From the NCBI GenBank assembly GCA_049115715.1, contig JAGDZQ010000028.1:1-64000 (forward strand): a stretch of 64,000 bases of DNA, read 5' to 3'. The translations under genes and the position numbers were made by a program. Positions 6,950 through 14,033 of this stretch are shown in pieces. A model generated the notes under the pieces. The model saw only the letters and a program-made list of their open reading frames with translations, ran no database searches and was not told where the DNA came from. Within the stretch, counting starts at the first letter, position 1, and the number at the start of each line of letters is the position of its first letter. The stretch is from JAMZMI01 sp049115715. Lineage in GTDB: Bacteria > Bacteroidota > Bacteroidia > Cytophagales > Cyclobacteriaceae.

Positions 6950-8848
6950 TTAGCTTTCTACTTTCTCTGACTCTTTTTTGTCTTGTTTTACCACTGTCTT
7001 TGGAAGAGTAATAGCAAACTCAGTTCCTTCTCCCACTTTACTTGTCAACTCTACTCTACCACCGTGCTTCTCAATGATACCATATGTAATAGACATACCA
7101 AGACCAGTACCTTCACCAACTGCTTTTGTCGTGAAGAATGGTTCCCATATTCTACTTTTTATTTCATCCGGTATACCCATGCCATTATCTTTGATTCGAA
7201 TAATAACTTCTTCTTTAGCTTCTTCAGTATAAATAGTGATTTCCGCATCCTTCTTATCTTCAGGCATTGCTTGAACGGCATTGTTTAGGATGTTCATAAA
7301 TACTTGATTCAACTGACCAGGATAACATTCAATGTCCGCCATCTTATCTTCATAGAACTTGGAAACTTTAACCTTGTTCTTAGTCTTGTTTCTAAGTAGT
7401 GTCAATGTAGCATCTATGTTCTCGTTTATATTGGCAGTCTTCACTTCCTCCTCATCCAATCTAGAGAAGACTCTTAATCCTTTTACGATTTCAATAGTCC
7501 TTGTCACACCGTAGTTTACATCCTTGATTAGTTCATCAAGCTCCTCCATCATCTCGTCGTACTCGTGATCTTCTTTTAGTTCTCTGATACTTTCGAGAAC
7601 CTCTTCAGGGTTATCTCCATCATCCAGTCTCGAGTATTCTTCTACTATTTCTCTCAAAGATTCAATCGACATTTTGATTGACACCATTCCTGAAGAGATA
7701 AAGTTAATAGGATTATTTATTTCATGCGCTATTCCAGCCGTAAGCTGACCAAGTGAAGCCATTTTCTCTGAGTGAACAAGTTGAGATTGTGCACTTTTGA
7801 GAGATTGAATTGCATCGTTGAGTTCTTTCTTACTCTTCTGTTCTTTCTTAAGCGTTTCCTTAATCTTTTTCTCTGCTAAGAATAACTTTTCATTATCCTG
7901 CAATTGTTTATCGGCCAATTCTCGAATTTCCACTTCAGAAGACTGTAGCTTCTTATATGCCTCGTTCAACTCACCCTGAGCTCCGATCAATTGCTCATTA
8001 ATTTTAATTTGTTCTTCAGAACTCTTCAATAGTTTACCCTCAGACTCCTGCAACCTTTTGTTATTATCCTCAAGCTGTTTTCGTGATAGGTAGAGTTTCT
8101 TATTAATGATCTTCTGTTTCTGATAATTAACTTTAAGTTCTTCCTCTGATTTCTTAACCTTCACAAAAGCTTTATTTGCTGATAAGTAGTTGTCACTTGC
8201 TAGTTTCACCAATGGTCTGAATATAAAGGCTCCCTGCAAAAGTAAGAATCCGAAGAAAACTCCAAAAACCACCTTTTCCGATAAACTCAGTGCTGATTTG
8301 TGAAATTGAGAATCTTCAACTAAGAAATTAGCAATTTCATCTGAGGCATTCTGATATTTCTTAACAGTATTAATTAATGTTTCGATTGAGCCACGTAAAG
8401 ATAAATAGCTCACGTCTGTTCTATCTGTTGTAAAATCAAGATCAAGAAGGTTTGATGAATTTATTCTCATTTCATCATAGAAAAACCTTAAATCTTCTTG
8501 CCTTTTCTTATACTCATCTGTTGCGAAAATTGGGGCTGAAACATTCAAGTCCTTGTCTCCGGATATAAGTGCCTCGTGGTTTTTCTTCCATATAGGGATA
8601 ATTCTGGCAAGTTCGGTTTGAAAAACAGTAAAATTAGACTGTGTTTCAGAATATCCCATCCCCACTGCAGCCTTGGTCATCTGTTGTCCCAGGGCTCCTT
8701 GCTTGGTAGCTGTCTGAACTAACTTCGGGTCATTATTAAACACATCAATGATATTCTTCTGGAGGAAGAACACATAGTATGCAACTGATCCCGCTACAAT
8801 TAATAGTGTAACAACGTAGGCAATTGCGTAAACATCTTTCTTTAACAT
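6950..8848 (-). CDS. membrane sensor histidine kinase with PilJ-type N-terminal domain
   Basis: 632 aa. TM1 (about 8-28); an extracytoplasmic helical domain (30-185) resembling the type IV pilus methyl-accepting chemotaxis N-terminal (PilJ) domain, with the QGALGQQMTKAA segment; TM2 (about 191-208); a very long coiled coil (215-365); HisKA with phosphoacceptor His375 in AGIAHEINNPINF; and a HATPase domain with the N box (NILNNAVQAM), G1 (DNGMGIP), F box (WEPFFTTK) and G2 (GTGLGMSI). All catalytic motifs are intact. It is the first gene of a three-gene operon with the pseudophosphatase response regulator and a 79-aa protein. It diverges from the siaB-like gene across a 333-bp gap. Confidence 0.9.
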   Translation of the reverse strand: MLKKDVYAIAYVVTLLIVAGSVAYYVFFLQKNIIDVFNNDPKLVQTATKQGALGQQMTKAAVGMGYSETQSNFTVFQTELARIIPIWKKNHEALISGDKDLNVSAPIFATDEYKKRQEDLRFFYDEMRINSSNLLDLDFTTDRTDVSYLSLRGSIETLINTVKKYQNASDEIANFLVEDSQFHKSALSLSEKVVFGVFFGFLLLQGAFIFRPLVKLASDNYLSANKAFVKVKKSEEELKVNYQKQKIINKKLYLSRKQLEDNNKRLQESEGKLLKSSEEQIKINEQLIGAQGELNEAYKKLQSSEVEIRELADKQLQDNEKLFLAEKKIKETLKKEQKSKKELNDAIQSLKSAQSQLVHSEKMASLGQLTAGIAHEINNPINFISSGMVSIKMSIESLREIVEEYSRLDDGDNPEEVLESIRELKEDHEYDEMMEELDELIKDVNYGVTRTIEIVKGLRVFSRLDEEEVKTANINENIDATLTLLRNKTKNKVKVSKFYEDKMADIECYPGQLNQVFMNILNNAVQAMPEDKKDAEITIYTEEAKEEVIIRIKDNGMGIPDEIKSRIWEPFFTTKAVGEGTGLGMSITYGIIEKHGGRVELTSKVGEGTEFAITLPKTVVKQDKKESEKVES

Positions 8849-9181
8849 ATCATTCTGGATTGGTCAAACTCGCTGGTTTTGCATCTTAAACATATGCAAT
8901 TAATGGTAAAATGAGAAACTTTTCATAGTCCATTCGACCGAACGGGACTATTGGGATATGAACGTGCAGATTTACGCGATGATCGATTTAAGGGCTTTCC
9001 AGAGCTAAAATCCTTGCAAAAAAATAGAGTCTGAATGGTTATTGATTAGTAAATTTAGGCTTTCGAAATCATTATTTGAAGTAGCGACGAAAATCACAAG
9101 CCTATTTTCACAGGTAGATGTTGGTAAGTTTGAAGTTTACTACTTAGATTTCGAATTTGTAATTAGAACAAACCGTAGTAA
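8849..9181. other. divergent intergenic region, histidine kinase / siaB-like
   Basis: 333 bp without a gene. It holds an inverted repeat at 8925-8951 (ATAGTCC ... GGACTAT around a TTCG/CGAA inner pair) and a candidate -7 element TAAGTTTG at 9125-9132 facing the siaB-like gene. I see no convincing promoter for the kinase and no small ORF. Confidence 0.5.
9125..9132 (+). promoter_or_regulatory. candidate -7 element for siaB-siaC operon
   Basis: TAAGTTTG matches the Bacteroidota TAnnTTTG consensus exactly and would start transcription about 43-45 nt before the ATG at 9182. No clear TTTG -33 box is found at the expected distance, so the call is tentative. Confidence 0.35.
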
Positions 9182-9742
9182 ATGGATTACTTAAGAAGTT
9201 ATAAAAACATATACGATCAAAATATCATTCTTATGTATAAGGGTGAATTAACTTTTGATCTAGTCACTTCTATGATTGGAACTTTGGAAGAGAGACTTGA
9301 GGAGCTGGAAGAGAACAGAAAGGTGAAAAAGAAGTTTTATAATGTAGCTACAGAGTGTATCCAAAACTTATACTACCATCTTGATGAAGTCAATACAGAT
9401 GAGATAAAGGTAAGTAGCTATGATTCAAGATCCGCACTGATTCTAATTTCAGCCAGAAAGCGATTTTACAGTTTACAAACTGGCAACTATATTCCTGTGA
9501 ACAAAATAGAAGAAATACAATCTCGACTTGATGACATAAATGGTGTAGGACCCGATGAGCTCAGAGCACTGTATAAGAAGGTTCTAAATGAACAAGAGTT
9601 TTCGGATAAAGGAACTGGCGGTCTTGGGTTTATAGATATAGCACGCAAGACCGGTGGCCAAAAATTGAGATATAAATTTCAACAAGTAACGGATAGAGTG
9701 TCTTACTTTACATTACAAGTTAGACTACCAAGAGACATTTAA
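9182..9742 (+). CDS. siaB: SiaB family protein kinase
   Basis: 186 aa. The protein matches the SiaB family (DUF6272), small Ser/Thr kinases related to anti-sigma-factor kinases of the GHKL fold. Visible are an N-box-like helix (FYNVATECIQNLYYH) and a glycine-rich ATP lid (KGTGGLGFIDIARKTGG, about 142-158). In Pseudomonas aeruginosa SiaB phosphorylates SiaC and the SiaA phosphatase reverses this. The next gene, 19 bp on, is SiaC, confirming the pairing. There is no membrane segment. It is first in an apparent three-gene operon. Confidence 0.85.
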   Translation: MDYLRSYKNIYDQNIILMYKGELTFDLVTSMIGTLEERLEELEENRKVKKKFYNVATECIQNLYYHLDEVNTDEIKVSSYDSRSALILISARKRFYSLQTGNYIPVNKIEEIQSRLDDINGVGPDELRALYKKVLNEQEFSDKGTGGLGFIDIARKTGGQKLRYKFQQVTDRVSYFTLQVRLPRDI

Positions 9743-9761
9743 GAAAGGAGACAGGGGATTT

Positions 9762-10145
9762 ATGGAAAAGATATTTATTGAACCTAGCAGAGTAACACCT
9801 CTTATCGCTTTTGATCCTGAGACTAATATTCTTGAAATCAAAGGAAGGTCTAGTCCTGAGAATTCGATCTTGTTTTATGAACAGGTAATGAACCTGATTG
9901 ATCAATTGATTGAAGAGGGAGTTGAAGAGCTTACTGCAAATTTTTCTTACGAATACTTCAATACAAGCTCTTCGAAATGTCTTTTTGACGTTTTCAAAAA
10001 ACTAATGGCGTTTCAGGATGCTGATAGAGAGTTGATAATAAATTGGCACTATGAGGAGGACGATGAGGACATGATGGAAGCGGGAGAAGATTATGCCGAT
10101 TTGCTGGATTTAGAAATTAATTTCATTGAATTAGAAGAGTTTTAA
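9762..10145 (+). CDS. siaC: SiaC family regulatory phosphoprotein
   Basis: 127 aa, DUF1987/SiaC family. Conserved features: an N-terminal TPLIAFDPETNILEIKGRSS-type beta region and the phospho-site loop YFNTSSSK, with Thr68 at the position I recall for the phosphorylated Thr68 of P. aeruginosa SiaC. A strongly acidic segment (YEEDDEDMMEAGEDY) follows. In Pseudomonas, unphosphorylated SiaC binds and activates the diguanylate cyclase SiaD. No cyclase gene is in this window, so its target here is unknown. An AAGGAG at 9745-9750 lies 11 bp before the ATG, an unusually clear ribosome binding site for this genome. Confidence 0.88.
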   Translation: MEKIFIEPSRVTPLIAFDPETNILEIKGRSSPENSILFYEQVMNLIDQLIEEGVEELTANFSYEYFNTSSSKCLFDVFKKLMAFQDADRELIINWHYEEDDEDMMEAGEDYADLLDLEINFIELEEF

Positions 10146-10158
10146 GTTCTAAGTAGCA

Positions 10159-10701
10159 ATGGAAAGCCCAAGAGAATTATATCACGAAGAGATAAGAAAA
10201 TTAAAAGAGTTTAGATCCAGACTTGAATCTCATTCTATATATAAGGAACAACTTGATGAGTTTTCTGATGATTACGAAGAGCTGGTAGCTCAGGCTAAAG
10301 TAATAACAAGAGTTTCAGACAGACTGCAAAAAAAGCTTGATGGTGCCAACCTTCAAATTCGAGAGCAGAACGATGAGATCAAGGATAAAAACGTAAAACT
10401 TACTGAAACGATTGATGAATTAGCTAAGGCTAAGGTTGGTAAGAAGGCTTCTACTATCATGCTAAGTGTTGCTTTGGGTCTTTTTGTTCTGGAACAAATA
10501 GTTGTTCAACCGTTCATTGAGGAGAATTTTTCGAACGGGTTTTATCTTGATTTCGTGCTTTTAGCAGCGATCTTCTTTCTTGTGAAATTCTTTGAATCTA
10601 AACTAGAGGGCTATTTTATGAACGCTCAAAAGAAACGTATCATAGAAGAGCAGAAAAAAGAAGGTAATCTAGAGTTTGCTGATATACCTCCTTCTCGCTA
10701 A
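10159..10701 (+). CDS. coiled-coil protein with two membrane helices
   Basis: 180 aa, starting 13 bp after siaC and therefore in the same operon. Residues 1-95 form a charged coiled coil (E/K/Q/D-rich, heptad-like). Two hydrophobic helices follow at about 100-118 and 127-146, joined by a short loop (EENFSNGFY), with a basic cytoplasmic tail. I recognise no family. The large N-terminal coiled coil would be cytoplasmic. Its place after siaB-siaC makes it a candidate partner or output of SiaC (inference). Confidence 0.7.
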   Translation: MESPRELYHEEIRKLKEFRSRLESHSIYKEQLDEFSDDYEELVAQAKVITRVSDRLQKKLDGANLQIREQNDEIKDKNVKLTETIDELAKAKVGKKASTIMLSVALGLFVLEQIVVQPFIEENFSNGFYLDFVLLAAIFFLVKFFESKLEGYFMNAQKKRIIEEQKKEGNLEFADIPPSR

Positions 10702-10720
10702 AACTACTACCACGCCCCTT

Positions 10721-11206
10721 TTGAATACATGCCAACAAAATATCGCGAATTCTTTATTGGGTTGGAAATTCAAACTTTACATCTTGTTCAATTTACCAAT
10801 CGCTTTCTTAGCTGGGTTGAGAGTTGTTTCTATTTCGGAAAACGAGTGTACCACTTCAATTCCATTTAAGTGGCTGAACAAAAATCCTTTCAAATCAATG
10901 TACTTCGCTGTTCAAAGTATGGCAGCAGAGCTATCTACTGCTATCAATTGTCAGATTGCAACGAAATGTCATGAACAGTCGATTGCATTTATAATTATAG
11001 ATTGCAAAGCAAATTTCTTGAAAAAAGCGGACGGAAAAGTCCTATTTACCTGTTCTAACGCGAATGAGGCTTTTGACGCTGTAAATGAATGTTCTAAAAG
11101 CGGAGAAACTTCAGTTAGAACTTTCCTCACAACAGGAACTACCGCAGACGGAACTGTCGTTTCGAACTTTGAGTTTACTTGGTCATTTAAGGCTAGAAAA
11201 TCATAA
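10721..11206 (+). CDS. DUF4442 (hotdog-fold, thioesterase-like) protein
   Basis: The frame is open from 10676, overlapping the previous gene, but residues before about 10721 do not look coding. The TTG at 10721 gives 161 aa (MNTCQQNIANSLLG); the TTG at 10757 is an alternative. The body fits DUF4442: LPIAFLAGLRV, a basic-aromatic strand (PFKWLNKNPFKSMYF), then the helix AVQSMAAELSTAI and a final beta region. This is a hotdog fold related to PaaI/YiiD thioesterases; a substrate cannot be assigned. Its end overlaps the stop of the convergent YihY gene by 6 bp. Confidence 0.75.
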   Translation: MNTCQQNIANSLLGWKFKLYILFNLPIAFLAGLRVVSISENECTTSIPFKWLNKNPFKSMYFAVQSMAAELSTAINCQIATKCHEQSIAFIIIDCKANFLKKADGKVLFTCSNANEAFDAVNECSKSGETSVRTFLTTGTTADGTVVSNFEFTWSFKARKS

Positions 11207-12529
11207 GTCTTTTAGAAGTTTGCTTCCTGAAGAAGTTTTCTGATTATTTTCAATTGTTTCAAGCGTCTGGTTTACTTCTGAAAAAGAAGCGTTTTCTTCC
11301 AGTTTCTGCAAAGAGCTTAAGCCCACAAGATCTAGCTTCATAAGCGCAGTATGAAAATCAATTTTATTTACATCCATGGAAGGCTGATATAAATCCTCTT
11401 TATCGCTTTTCACTCTGTTGATTAGACCCGCAGTTTCCAGCTCTGAGAAAGCTTGATGAATAAATCTATTGGGGATGAAAAGTTGTTTCGCAGGATCATC
11501 GAAAGAAACAGGTTTGTCATTAGTTACAAACCCCTTGATCACTCGATGAAGAATTATAAGCAACAACCGTTTTTTTAGCTTTCCGCTCAGTTTTTGATCT
11601 TCATTGGTATAGGTCCAAGTCGAAAAGTGTTGAATGGCATACGCAAATTCTGCTCCAAATAACAATATCCTCCAGCTCAACTGAAGCCAAATCAAGAAAA
11701 GAGGCAGAGCAGCAAAACTCCCGTATATGACACTATAGTTGGAAAGAAATACTTGTCCATTTATCCAGGCTAGTTGTATTAATTGATAGGCGGTCCCTGC
11801 TAAAATAGCGGCTATCATAGCTGGGCGAAGCTTAACAGAACCATTCGGAAATACGATGTAGAGTAGAAAAAGTAAAAACCATATTAAGGTATATGGAATA
11901 AGCTTAAGTGAGAAAAGTATGATAGGCTCGAAAAAACCAATAAACTCGAAACTTTCAGTAAAGCTCTGAATGCTATTGGCTATAAATACACTCGCTGAGC
12001 TTGAAAGAATTAGGATAAGGGGTCCCAGGAAAATAACAGCCATGTAATCCGTAACCTTTCGTTTTATAGACCTTCCTTGCTTAGTATTCCACACATGATT
12101 AAATGCAATCTCAATGTTATTCATCAAGCGCGCGACTGCATAAATCAAGAAAACCGCACTTATCCCGGAAATGATCCCTCCCCCTGCTTCTGAAAGCATC
12201 GTTTCAGCGAAACTGCTAACTTGATCCAGTATCTCTTGCTGACCACTTAAATACCGAGCTAATTCCTTCTTAACAAAACTCTTTAAGCCAAACATCTGAG
12301 CAATACCAAAGGCCATTGCCAGCACAGGAACGATAGAAAGCAAGGAGAAGAAAGTAAGTGCTGAGGCCTTTTCAGGACATTTATCTTTCTTGTATTCGGA
12401 TAACGTAATCATCCAAATACGTATTTGCCTGTACAAATACGCTTCGCTTCTTGATAAGGTATTGAGAGGCGTGTTCCAGACTGTTTCCTTGAAAAAGGTT
12501 CTGAGCTTTGCTATCGGTTCAAATGACAT
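11201..12529 (-). CDS. YihY/BrkB family membrane protein
   Basis: 442 aa. Residues 40-300 hold the YihY/BrkB signature: KASALTFFSLLSIVPVLAMAFGIA, six hydrophobic helices, the RLMNNIEIAFNHVWNTKQGRS segment, and YGSFAALPLFLIWLQLSW. The cytoplasmic C-terminal 130 residues include a winged-helix-like part (about 345-395, with 'QAFSELETAGLINR') and an acidic tail. The family was once annotated as ribonuclease BN, which is now considered wrong; function is unsettled. It is followed on the minus strand by the DUF4442 gene's 3' end. Confidence 0.88.
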   Translation of the reverse strand: MSFEPIAKLRTFFKETVWNTPLNTLSRSEAYLYRQIRIWMITLSEYKKDKCPEKASALTFFSLLSIVPVLAMAFGIAQMFGLKSFVKKELARYLSGQQEILDQVSSFAETMLSEAGGGIISGISAVFLIYAVARLMNNIEIAFNHVWNTKQGRSIKRKVTDYMAVIFLGPLILILSSSASVFIANSIQSFTESFEFIGFFEPIILFSLKLIPYTLIWFLLFLLYIVFPNGSVKLRPAMIAAILAGTAYQLIQLAWINGQVFLSNYSVIYGSFAALPLFLIWLQLSWRILLFGAEFAYAIQHFSTWTYTNEDQKLSGKLKKRLLLIILHRVIKGFVTNDKPVSFDDPAKQLFIPNRFIHQAFSELETAGLINRVKSDKEDLYQPSMDVNKIDFHTALMKLDLVGLSSLQKLEENASFSEVNQTLETIENNQKTSSGSKLLKDL

Positions 12530-12576
12530 CTGCTAAATCTAAATTGAATTCAATTTAGGCTTGATGACTCAATTAT

Positions 12577-12606
12577 AAAAACAAAAAAAAGGAGCTTTTA
12601 GCTCCT
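12577..12606 (-). terminator. rho-independent terminator after metallophosphoesterase gene
   Basis: A 7-bp stem AGGAGCT / AGCTCCT with a TTT loop (12590-12606). Read on the minus strand it is followed by a run of T broken by one G, so it ends transcripts from the gene at 12726-13961. Confidence 0.75.
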
Positions 12607-12725
12607 CTTTAATCCATCACCTGCTGAATGACTTGATAATTTGAAAAAATTGAAATATTTATAATGGGTAAACAGCGGAGTTTCTGAATACCCTATGTCC
12701 AACTCAATTTTTTAGAAAATAATTA

Positions 12726-13961
12726 TTAAACTGACCTTAACTCTAGAATTGTTACTTCCGGGAGAATCCCAACTCTACCAGGATAGCCTATAAAGCCATA
12801 TCCTCGATTGACATATAGATACTGATCTTCTTCTTGATAGAGGTCAGCCCAACGGTCGTATATATACTGTGATGGACTCCACTTGAAATCTCCTATTTCA
12901 ATTCCGAATTGCATACCATGGGTATGACCAGCCAGCATCAAATCAACATCCTGATATTCTTTCCTCACTTGTGCGTCCCAATGCGAAGGGTCATGAGACA
13001 ATAAAAGCTTGAAGGGAATTTCTTCTACGCCCGCTATCGTTTTCTTCATATCTCCGTACTTAGAAAATCTTCCAGCTCCCCAGTTTTCCAATCCTAAAAT
13101 CGCAATCTGATCGGAACCTTCTTTGATTACCCTGTTTTCATTAAGAAGAATGTCCCACCCCATATACTTGTGCATTTCATGAAGTTGCTTGACGTCTTTG
13201 TTTTTTCGCTCTTGACTCCAATCTCTGTTGTAATCTCCATAATCATGATTCCCCATGGTTGAGAATACACCCATTGGAGCTTTGATTTTTTTAAAGATAT
13301 CAAGATAAGGTTTTGCTTCGCTACTTTGATTGTTGACAAGGTCGCCCGTAAAAAAGGCTATATCTGGTTTTTGAGCATTTAGTAAATCAACTCCTCCGCT
13401 CACTGCAGTTTTATTGAAAAAGCTCCCTGTATGAATATCGGAAATTTGGGCTACTCTGATTCCATCAAAAGCTTTAGGCAAATTCTTAAGAGCCATTGTT
13501 TTTTTTCTAACCCTATAATCATAGGCTCCTGAGACAATGCCGAAGCTAAGCGTTGCAATTGGGAGAGCTCCAGCTACAAGTGCTGCTTTTCCCATAAAGT
13601 CAGATCTGGATGTGTCTACGGGAGATTCCTGACGAGATGGAAATAGGTTAATCAAAGCAGCAAAACCTCTTCTTATATCATCCAAAAAGAGAAAAAGGAC
13701 GGTAAATAATTTGCCGATTGTAAGCGCAAAAAATCCAGACATAATAAAGAGCCTCAGCCTTTTGAAGGCTTCAGGATCGAGCGAATTATAGAAGAGAATA
13801 GCTATAAAAAAACCAATCGAAACAGTGAAGTATAGCGAATAGGTTATTCTTTTAGAAAGAGGAGTCCATTGACTAACTACATCTTTAATGACTTGAAATA
13901 TATACAAATCAAAAAGCAAGTAGATAATGGAAATGATGATAATGAAATAAATTCTACTCAT
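12726..13961 (-). CDS. membrane-anchored metallophosphoesterase
   Basis: 411 aa. Three or four N-terminal hydrophobic helices (about 3-24, 37-60, 72-98, and 128-148) precede a calcineurin-like phosphoesterase domain (170-411). Metal-binding motifs are complete: SDIHTGSF, GDLVNNQ, GNHDYGD, a central LLLSHDP and GHTHGMQFG. The layout matches the YkuE/YaeI-like branch, which acts at the membrane, in some bacteria on lipid-linked phosphoesters; the substrate here is unknown. The ATG directly follows the T-tract of the RND-gene terminator, leaving no room for a separate promoter after it. Confidence 0.88.
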   Translation of the reverse strand: MSRIYFIIIISIIYLLFDLYIFQVIKDVVSQWTPLSKRITYSLYFTVSIGFFIAILFYNSLDPEAFKRLRLFIMSGFFALTIGKLFTVLFLFLDDIRRGFAALINLFPSRQESPVDTSRSDFMGKAALVAGALPIATLSFGIVSGAYDYRVRKKTMALKNLPKAFDGIRVAQISDIHTGSFFNKTAVSGGVDLLNAQKPDIAFFTGDLVNNQSSEAKPYLDIFKKIKAPMGVFSTMGNHDYGDYNRDWSQERKNKDVKQLHEMHKYMGWDILLNENRVIKEGSDQIAILGLENWGAGRFSKYGDMKKTIAGVEEIPFKLLLSHDPSHWDAQVRKEYQDVDLMLAGHTHGMQFGIEIGDFKWSPSQYIYDRWADLYQEEDQYLYVNRGYGFIGYPGRVGILPEVTILELRSV

Positions 13962-13996
13962 AAAAAATGGCTGCCTTGGATTAAACCAAGACAGCC
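13962..13996 (-). terminator. rho-independent terminator of the efflux operon
   Basis: GGCTG-C-CTTGG pairs with CCAAG-A-CAGCC (one internal mismatch) around an ATTAAA loop at 13969-13996. On the minus strand a T-tract follows at 13962-13967, touching the ATG of the metallophosphoesterase gene. Confidence 0.75.
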
Positions 13997-14033
13997 TTAT
14001 TAAAGTTTATCAATATCTATTTTGATACAAAAA

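Noticed and set aside
10728..10760. ATG at 10728 as start of the DUF4442 gene
   Set aside because: It is in the wrong frame; using it would need a frameshift, while a TTG at 10721 is in frame.
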